64,000 nucleotides of DNA, from positions 1-64,000 of the forward strand of contig JARGGH010000014.1 in the NCBI GenBank assembly GCA_029210945.1, written 5' to 3'. This DNA is from Anaerolineales bacterium (lineage in GTDB: Bacteria; Chloroflexota; Anaerolineae; Anaerolineales; E44-bin32). This document shows positions 27,115 through 36,172 of this stretch, one piece after another. Within the stretch, counting starts at the first letter, position 1. Each line of letters begins with the position of its first letter. Below the pieces are notes generated by a model that worked only from the letters and a program-made list of their open reading frames with translations, made no database searches and was not told the DNA's origin. The position numbers were made by a program, and so were the translations under genes.

Positions 27115-29064
27115 TTATCCCGAATCGTTCGAGCCGCGAAAGGGCTGTACGGGAAGCAGAATGGTGAAGGTTGTACCCTCGCCTTCCGCGCTTTTCACGG
27201 AGATCTGACCGCGGTGCATTTTCACGATCCCGTAGGCGATCGAGAGACCCAGACCGGTGCCTTTTCCGTGGCTTTTCGTTGTAAAAAACGGCGTGAACAC
27301 CTTTGCCTGATTCACGGACGGGATCCCCACGCCCGTGTCCTCCACTCTGACCTCCACCCATTGGTCGTCGACTTTTCTTGTTTCCAATCGAAGGGTGCCG
27401 TATCCATTCATCGCTTCGGCTGCATTCCTGACAAGATTTGTGAACACCTGGCGGAGTTGGGAGGGGTCCGCCTGGACCACCGGCAGTTCGCCATAATCCC
27501 GGACGATTTCGATCTTGTCAAAAATTGGTAGGATCGAAGCAGTATCCAGAACATCATCAAGCATTGCGTTCAGATCCGTCGGTTGGGCCAGCACCTCTTG
27601 TTGACGGGCAAAGTTTAAAAGGTCAGAGACGATCCTTTTGCAGCGTGTGGTCTCGTTGATGATCATCTCCAGATCCTCACGCTGGGTCTCGTTAAGTGCA
27701 GTTTCATCACGAAGCACACCTGCAAGCAACTGGATCGTACCCAGCGGATTGTTGATTTCGTGTGCTACGCCGGCCGAAAGCTGCCCCATCGAGGCGAGCT
27801 TCTCCTTGTGAAGCAGCTCCTGCTGGGTTGCGTGCAGCGTATCGACCATACTGTTGAACGAACGTGAAAGGACGGCTAACTCACCCCTGCCAACGGCATC
27901 CACCCGTACGGTCATGTCACCTTCCGCCAGCCTGCGGGTCGCATCCATGAGGGCCGAGATTGGCCGTGTGATCAGGTGAGCGATCGGGATGGCGATCAAA
28001 ATAGCCAGCAGGATACTCACGAGGGTAACGATCCCCACCTGCCCGATCACATCCTGAACTAACTGCTGAAATGTGGATAACCGGGCACCGACATAGAGAC
28101 TCCCCACGACTTCATGGGCATAATTCCGAAGCGGCTCATAGCGCGTAATGAAAAGTTCATTAACCACGAATGCCTCGCCCTTGTATGGCAAACCCTGCTC
28201 CAGCACGACATCGCGGACCTCCTGTGATACCAGCGTCCCAACGGCCCGCTCTCCCTGCTCATCAGGGACGTTGGTCGACACTCGCAGATCACCAAAAAAG
28301 ATCGTGACCGTATCCACACCGGCGACCTCGCGAATACGGTCCACAAGCGTGAAATCGTTGTTGAAAAGATGGCCGACAACCACGGCGCCAATCACATCGC
28401 GATCTTGGTTCTCAAGAGGGTTGACACTGACGACTGCCAGGCCGGCAGTGCCTTCACGGTCATCAAACGGCTCAGGTGCGGCGCGCGGGGTATCCTTTAT
28501 GCGGATCCGGGCTTGCTCGCCCAGCCCAATCAAAGAAAGGAACTCGACCGGGATAACCTCGGTCCCGGAACGCTGATCTCGCGCCGCAAGCGAATCGGCG
28601 ACGATGGGAAGTTTTGCCCAACTACCTCCACGGACGATCTGCACTTCGCCGCTGCTTGGAACCGTAATTCCATAGAAGATCTCTCCATCGCGATCGAGGA
28701 TATTGATCCAGTACGTCCCGACCATATTCGATACGGAGGCGTGCCAGTTGGTAGACTTTTCAGTTTCACCGAATGCGACCTCATCTCCATCCATTGAACG
28801 GCGCAGATCATCCGAGATCACCGTATCAAGCGCGATCCGCTGCGCGAGACCATCGACCTTATCCTGCTTAAGCTGGTAAAACGCGTTGGCGAGTTCCATA
28901 TCGCGCGCCACCCGCCGGTCCTGGGCTTGCTCCAGATAGTTCTCAATCACCCGCGAGATAGCGAGCGCGTTTAATCCCACCGTCAGTGCTGCAATCAGTG
29001 AGAAGGAGGCGATTAACACGATCTGGAGACGTCCACCGAACAATCTGGACATCCAGGCCTTCAT
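27115..29064 (-). CDS. Cache-HAMP sensor histidine kinase
   Basis: A 649-aa membrane sensor. One helix (about 12-36), a large periplasmic region (about 40-335) of double-Cache type (TYWINILDRDGEIFYGIT; VIGAVVVGHLF), a second helix (about 340-362), a HAMP domain (ITRPISALMDATRRLAEGD), then HisKA with the NtrB-like H-box GVAHEINNPLG (His435) and a complete HATPase_c (NLVRNAAEAMNG, DTGVGIP, GTGLGLSIAYG). Cache domains bind small ligands such as organic acids. Its promoter carries operator copy A. Confidence 0.9.
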   Translation of the reverse strand: MKAWMSRLFGGRLQIVLIASFSLIAALTVGLNALAISRVIENYLEQAQDRRVARDMELANAFYQLKQDKVDGLAQRIALDTVISDDLRRSMDGDEVAFGETEKSTNWHASVSNMVGTYWINILDRDGEIFYGITVPSSGEVQIVRGGSWAKLPIVADSLAARDQRSGTEVIPVEFLSLIGLGEQARIRIKDTPRAAPEPFDDREGTAGLAVVSVNPLENQDRDVIGAVVVGHLFNNDFTLVDRIREVAGVDTVTIFFGDLRVSTNVPDEQGERAVGTLVSQEVRDVVLEQGLPYKGEAFVVNELFITRYEPLRNYAHEVVGSLYVGARLSTFQQLVQDVIGQVGIVTLVSILLAILIAIPIAHLITRPISALMDATRRLAEGDMTVRVDAVGRGELAVLSRSFNSMVDTLHATQQELLHKEKLASMGQLSAGVAHEINNPLGTIQLLAGVLRDETALNETQREDLEMIINETTRCKRIVSDLLNFARQQEVLAQPTDLNAMLDDVLDTASILPIFDKIEIVRDYGELPVVQADPSQLRQVFTNLVRNAAEAMNGYGTLRLETRKVDDQWVEVRVEDTGVGIPSVNQAKVFTPFFTTKSHGKGTGLGLSIAYGIVKMHRGQISVKSAEGEGTTFTILLPVQPFRGSNDSG

Positions 29065-29161
29065 CCTACGAACCCCCCCGGTTGCTCATGCCCGATTTTT
29101 TGGACATGAAGAATGTATGCGGGAGCCCGACGAAGCGCATCGAGCGCCCGCTTTCCATCTG

Positions 29162-29218
29162 AGTTTAGGTCTTCAAGGTAACAGGCAAAGTCCTGTAGAG
29201 GTAACAGGGCGGTAACAA
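29162..29218 (-). promoter_or_regulatory. Composite operator/promoter, copy A
   Basis: Read on the minus strand: TTGTTACC (29218-29211), 3 bases, CTGTTACC (29207-29200), 15 bases, CTGTTACC (29184-29177), 9 bases, then TAAACT (29167-29162) as -10. The predicted leader to the sensor-kinase ATG at 29064 is about 90 bases. The same spacing recurs in copies B, C and D. No -35 hexamer is visible, as expected of a site where a bound activator replaces it. Confidence 0.75.
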
Positions 29219-29302
29219 AGCTGGATGATTCTTATCTGAACGCGATCCTGCATTTCACAGGGTTTCCGATACAAATCTCCCGGGGCAGACTGAAGCCACA
29301 TT

Positions 29303-29371
29303 AAAAAACCAGGGAGCCCCGATCTGAGGGATACGCCCGTCACGGCAGCGACAGCGAGGTGCTCCCTGGTT
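29303..29371 (-). terminator. Terminator after the receiver gene
   Basis: An 11-bp perfect stem (GCTCCCTGGTT at 29371-29361 region pairing with 29317-29307) with a long 43-nt loop. It is followed on the minus strand by TTTTTTAA. It ends the pentapeptide/receiver unit before promoter A. Confidence 0.6.
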
Positions 29372-29496
29372 GGTGGGTTTGGAAAGCCCGGATTCTCTTG
29401 TTTACCTTTCGCCCTCCTCGACCCACCAGTCTCCTACTGCTTCAGGTGGACCTGGAAACTCAACGGATCTTTGCGAAAGCCAGCAGCCTGCTCATA

Positions 29497-29901
29497 TTAG
29501 ACCGCTTCCTCATCGAGGACCCAGTCGACCTTCCCGAGCAGTTCGTCCGGATCGATCGGTTTGTCAACGAACAATTCAACGGGCAGATAATCGATATCCG
29601 GCTCAAAGCGCAGCGGCGTTGTGCTGTGGATCGCCGTCAGCATCAGGATCGGGATGTGGCTGTAAGCCGCCAGATCTGACTTTGGATCGGGATTCTTCAA
29701 CTGCAGCGCCATCTGAAAACCCTCGGTAGCGGTGTCCATCATGACGTCCAGGATGATCAGATCCGGTTGATCCTCCTTCAGGATTTTCATTCCCGCTTTG
29801 CCATTTAGCGCCTCCTGCACTTCATGACCGGCACCTTCTAAAACCGTCCGTACGGAGGTCACGATATCGGGATCGTCGTCGATGATCAATATCTTCGCCA
29901 T
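29497..29901 (-). CDS. Stand-alone response regulator receiver
   Basis: A 134-aa single receiver domain: acid pocket DDD near residues 8-10, phospho-acceptor in LIILDVMMDT, switch residue in LMLTA, and conserved Lys in FVDKPIDPDELL. A short insertion (DTATEGFQMALQLKNPDPKSDLAAYSH) follows the phospho-site. No output domain, so it acts by protein contact, for instance with the hybrid kinase or as a phosphate sink. It is encoded 115 bases after the pentapeptide protein under promoter B. Confidence 0.85.
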   Translation of the reverse strand: MAKILIIDDDPDIVTSVRTVLEGAGHEVQEALNGKAGMKILKEDQPDLIILDVMMDTATEGFQMALQLKNPDPKSDLAAYSHIPILMLTAIHSTTPLRFEPDIDYLPVELFVDKPIDPDELLGKVDWVLDEEAV

Positions 29902-30016
29902 TTTCTGTATCCTTTCCTCATCGCAGCTCCCCGGAAATCCTGGTGAGACATCCGATTGAGTTTGTGTCCTTCACCTTTTAAGGAATTAGACCCGTGCGTT
30001 TATATTCTTCGAGCAC

Positions 30017-30571
30017 TCAGGCAGCAGTTTTGGCTGCAAGCTTCTGCCCTTCCTGGTAGGTTTCAACGCTCACCCCCAGGAAGTAAGCCATTGCCTCGTC
30101 GTCCTCGGTGTCTACCTTACCCCATTTGGCGAGCTCGAGGTCGGCTGGCAACCGATAGCGTCCATCATAGGGTTTACCGTCAGGCATGGTCGCATGAGTT
30201 AGGCGTTTTGCCTGCGAGAGCTGTTCCTCGATGAGATTGATCGCTCCGCTCAGGTTCGCTTTTAGAAAGTCAGTGCCCTCTAAATTAGCGCCACTGAAAT
30301 TCACACCGCGCATGTCGGCTCGAGCGAACTCTGTCCCGCTCAGATCCGCGCCGCTCAAATCGGCATCGGCAAAGTGAGCCTGGTGGAAATCGATCTTGCG
30401 CAGAACAGCTTTGAAGAGATCCGCTCCATCAAGGTGCACATGGCAGAGCCGGACCCCATCCAGGGATCCATCCTCCAACCAGCCTCTTGCTCGCAATTCC
30501 TCGACCGCCTTCACAGCTTCTCTGCCATCTGGTGATCGCAGTTTCCTTATGGTTTGCACTAGCGTCGCCAT
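30017..30571 (-). CDS. Pentapeptide-repeat protein
   Basis: A 184-aa protein with a central run of A(D/N)LXX pentapeptide repeats (about 45-105: LDGADLFKAV, ADADLSGADLSGTEFARADM, SGANLEGTDFLKANLSGA), forming a right-handed square beta-helix. A short helical N-terminus and a C-terminal helical tail with acidic EDDEAMAYF flank it. Some such proteins mimic DNA and bind gyrase; others are scaffolds. Nothing here decides between these. AGGAGG site. First gene under operator copy B. Confidence 0.8.
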   Translation of the reverse strand: MATLVQTIRKLRSPDGREAVKAVEELRARGWLEDGSLDGVRLCHVHLDGADLFKAVLRKIDFHQAHFADADLSGADLSGTEFARADMRGVNFSGANLEGTDFLKANLSGAINLIEEQLSQAKRLTHATMPDGKPYDGRYRLPADLELAKWGKVDTEDDEAMAYFLGVSVETYQEGQKLAAKTAA

Positions 30572-30670
30572 CTGTGCCTCCTGTTTCTCTGGCTGTTTCG
30601 CCCTTCGATCGCCTAAAGGTGCTTATTTAGCGACTTGGATCACAGCCGGTGACTACCTTATTTTTTATCC

Positions 30671-30727
30671 ATGTTAGATGGCGGCGGTAACAGAAATAAT
30701 GCGTATCTGGTATCAAAAAGGTAACAG
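30671..30727 (-). promoter_or_regulatory. Composite operator/promoter, copy B
   Basis: Minus strand: CTGTTACC (30727-30720), 3 bases, TTGATACC (30716-30709), 15 bases, CTGTTACC (30693-30686), 9 bases, TAACAT (30676-30671). The predicted leader to the pentapeptide ATG at 30571 is about 93 bases. Spacing is identical to copies A, C and D. It begins 2 bases after the end of the hydrogenase operon. Confidence 0.75.
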
Positions 30728-30728
30728 A

Positions 30729-31223
30729 TCAGTGCTTCCGAATGCTGGTTACCTCCGCAAGGATTGAAGTGCATATCGCCTCAATCGATTTGCATACTGA
30801 ATGGCTCAAGCCAAGATGACCATCAATTCGTTCTGCCTGGATAAGATAAATGCGAATATCTTCGGGAAGCCGCGCCAACTGCCTTCCGATTTCCAGCGCC
30901 TCGACAAGACCGGCTTCATGCAACGTGCTGGATTGGCGCCTGCGATCTGCGCATTCGAAGAGTTCTTCCGCAGTACACTGCGTCCATTTTCCAGGAGGCG
31001 ATTCGAGATCGGCTGCATCGACGATGATCACATGTTCATAGCCGTCAATCATACTGAGCATCTTGACCCCCGAGGCGCCGCCGTCGATCAACTCCAGCCC
31101 TTCAGGTAGATCCGGGGAATTTGCGAGCGCTTCCACGACCGCGCAACCTACTCCATCGTCGCCACGCAGGGGATTGCCCAGACCCAGGACCAGAACCTTT
31201 TTAGGCTCCATGTTCTTCAACAT
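30729..31223 (-). CDS. Hydrogenase maturation protease for the group 3b enzyme
   Basis: A protease of about 164 aa in the HyaD/HybD/HoxW family, which cuts the C-terminal extension off the [NiFe] large subunit after nickel insertion. GLGNPLRGDDGVGCAVVEAL holds the nickel-sensing Asp, and the second metal ligands are in VIIVDAADLES and SSTLHEAGL (His). It follows the group 3b large-subunit gene, which still has an 8-residue extension beyond its DPCISCSTH motif. The start is uncertain: ATG 31223, ATG 31211, or a TTG at 31259 that overlaps the hydrogenase stop. Confidence 0.85.
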   Translation of the reverse strand: MLKNMEPKKVLVLGLGNPLRGDDGVGCAVVEALANSPDLPEGLELIDGGASGVKMLSMIDGYEHVIIVDAADLESPPGKWTQCTAEELFECADRRRQSSTLHEAGLVEALEIGRQLARLPEDIRIYLIQAERIDGHLGLSHSVCKSIEAICTSILAEVTSIRKH

Positions 31224-31255
31224 CCTCAGACCTTCAACCTTCTTTTCCAGACGAT

Positions 31256-32548
31256 TCAATCATCAAATTGGACCTTGACCATGTGTGTCGAACAGGAGAT
31301 GCAGGGGTCATAGGCCCTCACCAGCATCTCCAGGCAATGGGTGATCTCATCGCGACCACGCGATAACACTCCGGGAACAAGCTCGCGCATATCGATCTCG
31401 ATATTGGCCAGATTCTGAGCCGTCGGAATCACACAGTCTGCGCGAACAACGAGGCCCTCCTCGAGCTCGTAGTGATGATAGAGTGTGCCGCGAGGGGCTT
31501 CGCAGGCTCCAACACCTTCACCGGATAACTGCGCTGGCTGTGCTGGTTTTTCGGGTTGAACCCCGCGCTCAAGTAGAAGGTCGATCTTTTCGATGGCCAT
31601 TTCACAACAGTGCACCAATTCCACGACCTGGGCAACCGTGTTCAGGAATGGGTTGCAGCAGCCCGGCTCGAGTGACAGCGCTTCTGCCGCTCGCTTCGCC
31701 TCTGGGTGCAGCGACGCGTGATTGACATTGAACCGTGCCAGTGCCCCGACCATGTAGGAATCACGTTTGTGGCGGGCATGCTTTGCCGTAGAATGCTCCA
31801 CCGTGTATTCGTTCGTCACCTCCCGGTATGCATCTACCGGCCAACTGCCGCCATCCGAGCTCCTGATCTCTCCGCCCAGTAGTGGGTAGTTTCCGTCCTC
31901 CCCCAACGCGATCCATTCCGTCTCGCGCTCGAACTCCGGAAAGCTCAAATTTACAAACAACGCCACGGTCTCCTCCAGGTCAGCACGCATCGCCTGGAGA
32001 CGGTCGCGGATTTGATCGAATTCCTCATCCCGAGCAAAGCTCGCAAAACCACCTACCTGCATCGCAATCGGGTGAGTGTGACGACCGCCGATGATCGCAC
32101 AGAGATCCCCGGCGACCTTCTTCATTCTCAGGGCGCGTTCCACCACACCGCGGTTTGTTTTAACGAGCGGAATCACGCTGCCGACACCGAGCAGGTCTGG
32201 GGCAACGAGCATATAAACGTGCAGCACATGACTGTCGATCATCTCGCTGAAGAGATTTAGCTCACGTAGAATATGTGTCTGTTCACTGACCTCGACCCCT
32301 AACGCCTTTTCAACCGCCAGCAGGGACGTCGTGGCATGCGTGACAGCGCAGATCCCACAAATGCGTGAAGCCAGGTGCGACGCCTGGTCGTAGGATCGAC
32401 CTCTCAACATGCTTTCAAAATAACGTGGCGCCTCGATGATCTGGAACACGCATTGTTCAAGTCTCCCGTTCTTCACGTTGACCAGGATGTTGCCATGCCC
32501 TTCAACACGCGTGACATGGTGCACATTGATGTTCATCGTCTTTGGCAT
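31256..32548 (-). CDS. hydA: Group 3b [NiFe]-hydrogenase large (alpha) subunit
   Basis: A 430-aa subunit that carries the NiFe active site. Both pairs of nickel ligands are present: RICGICAVTH near residue 62 and DPCISCSTH near 414. The last eight residues (MVKVQFDD) form the extension removed on maturation. THATTSLLAVEKALGV and SEMIDSHVLHVYML are typical of the bidirectional, cofactor-linked group 3 enzymes. With the delta, gamma and beta genes upstream it makes a cytoplasmic heterotetramer that couples H2 to NADP(H); enzymes of this type were also named sulfhydrogenases. Confidence 0.93.
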   Translation of the reverse strand: MPKTMNINVHHVTRVEGHGNILVNVKNGRLEQCVFQIIEAPRYFESMLRGRSYDQASHLASRICGICAVTHATTSLLAVEKALGVEVSEQTHILRELNLFSEMIDSHVLHVYMLVAPDLLGVGSVIPLVKTNRGVVERALRMKKVAGDLCAIIGGRHTHPIAMQVGGFASFARDEEFDQIRDRLQAMRADLEETVALFVNLSFPEFERETEWIALGEDGNYPLLGGEIRSSDGGSWPVDAYREVTNEYTVEHSTAKHARHKRDSYMVGALARFNVNHASLHPEAKRAAEALSLEPGCCNPFLNTVAQVVELVHCCEMAIEKIDLLLERGVQPEKPAQPAQLSGEGVGACEAPRGTLYHHYELEEGLVVRADCVIPTAQNLANIEIDMRELVPGVLSRGRDEITHCLEMLVRAYDPCISCSTHMVKVQFDD

Positions 32549-32560
32549 CTAATACCTCTT

Positions 32561-33319
32561 TCAAGCACGGACCTGGAGCGTAGGGGTTTGCTCGGACAGA
32601 AACATGGATATCCTGCGCTCGAAGTCTGCCAGACTTAATCCGTTCGCAAGGAATTGTTCTCTCAATCCTTCGAAGTTCATATCCGCAAGCATCCCCCGAC
32701 AACCTTCACAACCGACACCAAACGCAGGACAGATCGCGCCGCAACCCCCACGCGTGATCGGTCCCATACAAGCCTGGCCCCGAAGCAGCAAACAGCGGTT
32801 CTCATCAAGACGGCATTCCACGCAGACCGGATCACTGGGAATCTGCGGGAGGGTACCCTGCAACAGCATACTGACCGCTCGCAGGAATTCATGCCTGTCA
32901 ATGGGACAGCCAGGCAGGACTGCATCCACCGGGATGATTGCATCGATCGGCCGGGCTGATTTCGTCACGTAGTTTTGCACCTCCCGCCCGTAGACGATTT
33001 CCGCGGCTTTCTCAGGTGACATACTTCGCCGGATGGAATTCACACCTGCGATATGCGCGCAAGCCCCGAGCGCGACGACAATCTTCGCCTGTGCTCTGAT
33101 CTTTCGTAGACGTTCTTCGTCCATCGGCCAGACGCAGGAACCTTCGATAAATGCGATCTCGTATCCATCTTCGCGCTCGCTCATCGATTCACGGAATTCC
33201 AGAATTTCGACCGCTTGAAGTAGTTCAGGGTGAGTCTGGAGTGTATCCAGTACCGTAAGCTGGCATCCTTCACAGCCCGCGAAATCGAAAAAAGCGATCT
33301 TAGCCCTTGGATGTGTCAT
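32561..33319 (-). CDS. hydD: Group 3b [NiFe]-hydrogenase small (delta) subunit
   Basis: A 252-aa Fe-S subunit that relays electrons from the active site. The proximal-cluster cysteines are in FAGCEGCQLTVLD, EGSCV, GACAHIAG and PGCPIDRHEF. A C-terminal region with CVECRLDENRC, GPITRGGCGAICP and GVGCEGCRG supplies ligands for two further [4Fe-4S] clusters, as in group 3 small subunits. Its ATG overlaps the stop of the gamma gene (ATGA). Confidence 0.92.
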   Translation of the reverse strand: MTHPRAKIAFFDFAGCEGCQLTVLDTLQTHPELLQAVEILEFRESMSEREDGYEIAFIEGSCVWPMDEERLRKIRAQAKIVVALGACAHIAGVNSIRRSMSPEKAAEIVYGREVQNYVTKSARPIDAIIPVDAVLPGCPIDRHEFLRAVSMLLQGTLPQIPSDPVCVECRLDENRCLLLRGQACMGPITRGGCGAICPAFGVGCEGCRGMLADMNFEGLREQFLANGLSLADFERRISMFLSEQTPTLQVRA

Positions 33320-34170
33320 CGAAGCGCCTCCTCAAGATGCCTTATCTCGGCATAGGAAAACGCGGGACCTTCCTGGCAGGTATAAATATGATCAATCTGA
33401 CAGTGACCACATTTACCCACTCCGCACTTCATCCTGCGCTCCAGACTCAGCCAGATGTTTCCTTCCGGGATACCCTTCCCCAGCAGCTCCATGAGCACGA
33501 AACGGTACATCACAGGTGGACCGCATGTGACTGCTACCGTATTGCGCGGCGAAACACGCAGATTCGAGAAAAGAGTCGTGATCACGCCGACATTCCCGCT
33601 CCAATCAGCATCAGGGTTGTCGACGGTGACGTAGAGTTCGACATCGTCACGCACAGCCCACTCGTCCAGTTCGTCGCGGAACAACAGCTCGGAGGGGTTT
33701 CGGGCTCCATAGAGAATCGTGACTTGTCCGAAGTTGTTGCGATCATCGAGGACTTCCCAGATCAGCGAACGCAGAGGGGCCAGCCCGAGACCTCCGGGTG
33801 CGAAGAGGATGTCTTTACCTTTGAAACGCTCGATCGGAAAACCACGTCCAAACGGACCGCGTATGCCGATGCGGTCCCCGGGCTCACATTGATGCACGGC
33901 TCTGGTAAGCATGCCGGCGCAGCGCACACAGAGTTCGAACGCATGCACACTGCGGCTGGGGGAGGAGGATATGCTGATTGGCGCCTCGCCCAACCCGAAG
34001 ATCGAGACCTCAAGGAACTGCCCTGGCTTGTGCATCAGCGATGTGCTGAAGGGAAGCTCGATGGTGAACAGTTTTTCCTGGGCGCTCATCACACGAACAT
34101 CGACGATTTCAAGCAGTTGAGGCATATAAACCGACGAGTTCGTCAGACCAAGGGAGGGAACTGCGCTCAT
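33316..34170 (-). CDS. hydG: Group 3b hydrogenase FAD/NAD(P)-binding (gamma) subunit
   Basis: A 284-aa flavoprotein of the ferredoxin-NADP reductase fold. The FAD motif (about 60-75) is SISSSPS, the nucleotide-binding region starts at ILFAPGGLGLAPLRSL, and VTCGPPVMYR is the NAD(P) loop. The C-terminal MKCGVGKCGHCQID...YTCQEGPAF carries four cysteines of a [2Fe-2S] cluster. It passes electrons between the Fe-S chain and NADP(H). Overlaps of 4 bases on both sides show coupled translation. Confidence 0.92.
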   Translation of the reverse strand: MSAVPSLGLTNSSVYMPQLLEIVDVRVMSAQEKLFTIELPFSTSLMHKPGQFLEVSIFGLGEAPISISSSPSRSVHAFELCVRCAGMLTRAVHQCEPGDRIGIRGPFGRGFPIERFKGKDILFAPGGLGLAPLRSLIWEVLDDRNNFGQVTILYGARNPSELLFRDELDEWAVRDDVELYVTVDNPDADWSGNVGVITTLFSNLRVSPRNTVAVTCGPPVMYRFVLMELLGKGIPEGNIWLSLERRMKCGVGKCGHCQIDHIYTCQEGPAFSYAEIRHLEEALR

Positions 34171-35234
34171 ACGATCGCCTCCTTCTTCATCTCTGACTGA
34201 TTAACATGACCCGCAGCCAACCGGTTGAAGACATCGAGCGGTTTGATATCCACCGGACATGCCTGCGCGCAGCGCCCACATCCAACACAGCCCGGTCTGT
34301 CGTACATCTCCTGAATGTACTTACCTTTCCGCATGAACCGGTGACGTAAACGATCCCCCCGCCTGATGCGGAAGTTATGCCCACCCGCTACAAGTGCGAA
34401 GCGGGCTAATTGACATGAGTCCCAGACCCGGGTTCGCACGCCTGATCGCAGGTCTACATCGATCTCGTCCTGTACATCGAAGCAGAAGCAAGTTGGACAA
34501 ACCAGGTTGCAAGCGCCACAGGAAAGGCATTGCTGACCCAATTCTTCCCACAATTCATCAGCATAGTTGAGGGACATCAAGCCCGGAAGTTCGGTAGCAT
34601 CGATATCTAAACGGTAGTTGAAGCGTGACCACTTTTCACTCATAGCTTTGTTGAGCCGGGCATAATCATCATCGCCCGCATCACGGATGGTGAAAAATTT
34701 CCATAGAAGATTAAGACCGGCTTTGGATCCGATCTCGACGGCGTAATCGCTGCCGAGATCCGTCAAGTGCAGGTCGAACGACTCGGGCACGGCGAGCGTA
34801 CCCATGCTTTTACAAAAGCTATGCTCGGAACATGGTTCCAGGCATTCAAGGCTGATAATCTTGGTGAGCCTCCGTCGGTTGATGTAATGCTGGTCAGGGA
34901 CTCCTTCGGTAAAGACTTTATCCAGCAGACCAATCGCGTGTAGATCGCAGGTATGCACTCCTAAAAGGACCGCCGGCTGCACATCGAGAACAGGCTCAAG
35001 ACGGCTCTCCCCATTCGTTGATTGGAGCTGAATCAGCTCCTCCCGGGGTGGCAGTAGAGCTTTCTTCGGGGGTAGAGGTGTCGTGCGGTATTCCATATCC
35101 GGCGCATCTCCCGGTAGGAGTTCCTTAAATACCGTCTGCCCTTCGTGCAGCATGGGCGCGATGATGCGGTAGCGCTGGCCAAGGCGCTCGACTGCATCCG
35201 GGAGGTCAGATTTGGATAGGATTTTCAGCAGCAT
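34167..35234 (-). CDS. hydB: Group 3b hydrogenase Fe-S (beta) subunit
   Basis: A 355-aa protein with two [4Fe-4S] ferredoxin-type motifs (CLSCGACNLVCPTCF and CVGCGRCAQACPVD) and the N-terminal HydB domain (LHAIGLLDKVFTEG, PCSEHSFCKSMG). It links the hydrogenase module with the flavoprotein subunit or an external ferredoxin. I start it at ATG 35234 (MLLKILSKSDLPDAV); the longer frame runs into the maturation protease gene, which overlaps it by 29 bases. Confidence 0.9.
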   Translation of the reverse strand: MLLKILSKSDLPDAVERLGQRYRIIAPMLHEGQTVFKELLPGDAPDMEYRTTPLPPKKALLPPREELIQLQSTNGESRLEPVLDVQPAVLLGVHTCDLHAIGLLDKVFTEGVPDQHYINRRRLTKIISLECLEPCSEHSFCKSMGTLAVPESFDLHLTDLGSDYAVEIGSKAGLNLLWKFFTIRDAGDDDYARLNKAMSEKWSRFNYRLDIDATELPGLMSLNYADELWEELGQQCLSCGACNLVCPTCFCFDVQDEIDVDLRSGVRTRVWDSCQLARFALVAGGHNFRIRRGDRLRHRFMRKGKYIQEMYDRPGCVGCGRCAQACPVDIKPLDVFNRLAAGHVNQSEMKKEAIV

Positions 35235-35823
35235 GGTTCGTTCGCTTTCTGTTGGCAATCTCGAGCGGTTGGGTTCCGTTTGCGGTCTCACAATTAAACA
35301 GGCTCATCGCCGCCACGATCTCTGCGCTGATCATTTGGATGCGATCGGACATGAACTGTGAACGTACGTCCCACTTCACCTGCTCTGGCTGGATCCCGAT
35401 CAACCCCACCTCAGATTTAAGTTCCGCCTGTATGTAGCGGATCAGTAGATGGAGCGAAGTAGTCCACAGATGCCTTGGAGCGGCAAGCAACTCGTCTGCA
35501 TCGAGCCAACGTACACTGCCCGCTCGCAGGTTCATCGAGGCGGCATCGATCAGGATGACCAGGTCAGGCTTGAAACGTCGCAGTGTCGAGCAGTGATTTT
35601 CTGGAGCAGGTCCCCCAACAATCACCAGATAGTTAACTCGATCCGAGAGACCCGATGCGATCAAACTGCGCGCGATCTCAACACCGAGGGCATCATCACC
35701 ATAGAGCTCATTACCGATCCCGAGCACAGCGATGCGAAGGGTGCCCTTCTGCGCCCTCAGGGCTTCAAGCCTCTGCAGGATCTGTTGCTGCCACACACGG
35801 AACTTCGTCGACCTCTCGTTCAT
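35206..35823 (-). CDS. HycI-like hydrogenase maturation protease for the group 4 enzyme
   Basis: A 205-aa protease of the HycI family. AVLGIGNELYGDDALGVEIAR has the metal-binding Asp after GNE/GDD, LVILIDAASMN the second, and TTSLHLLIRYI a His at the third ligand position. HycI-type proteases process group 4 large subunits, and the one encoded upstream has a 19-residue extension after DPCFSCNDR. The gene overlaps nuoI-like by 59 bases and hydB by 29, so it physically joins the two hydrogenase modules in one transcript. Confidence 0.82.
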   Translation of the reverse strand: MNERSTKFRVWQQQILQRLEALRAQKGTLRIAVLGIGNELYGDDALGVEIARSLIASGLSDRVNYLVIVGGPAPENHCSTLRRFKPDLVILIDAASMNLRAGSVRWLDADELLAAPRHLWTTSLHLLIRYIQAELKSEVGLIGIQPEQVKWDVRSQFMSDRIQMISAEIVAAMSLFNCETANGTQPLEIANRKRTNHAAENPIQI

Positions 35824-36172
35824 ACTGGATGTGGAAATCCTCCTGATTCAATGCCGCCAACTCCCATTCATCACGGGAAAGGCTCAGGCATTCCTGTCTG
35901 CAGCTGTACACGCATTGAGCGCAGAATGTGCATCTGTTCAAGTGATAAAACAGCTGGAATTGCTTGGTCTTCTTGTCGATGACGATCAACTCGATCGCTT
36001 GAGAAGGGCAGTCTTTAACACACAATCCGCAGCCGATGCAGTTTTCCGCATCCCAGTTCAACCTGCCGCGCAAGCGCGCCGGTGTCGCCCGTACCTCAAA
36101 TGGATACTTTTCGGTAATGGGATTGTGCACCGCCGAACGTGCCAGATCTTGCAGAAGCGTGCCGAACTTCAT
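35765..36172 (-). CDS. Group 4 hydrogenase ferredoxin-like subunit (NuoI/HycF type)
   Basis: A 135-aa protein with two [4Fe-4S] motifs: CIGCGLCVKDCP and CTFCAQCVYSCRQEC. It is the peripheral-arm electron entry, probably accepting from reduced ferredoxin. Start at ATG 36172, overlapping the nuoH-like stop (ATGA); the longer frame is not supported. The C-terminal acidic tail is short. Confidence 0.88.
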   Translation of the reverse strand: MKFGTLLQDLARSAVHNPITEKYPFEVRATPARLRGRLNWDAENCIGCGLCVKDCPSQAIELIVIDKKTKQFQLFYHLNRCTFCAQCVYSCRQECLSLSRDEWELAALNQEDFHIQYEREVDEVPCVAATDPAEA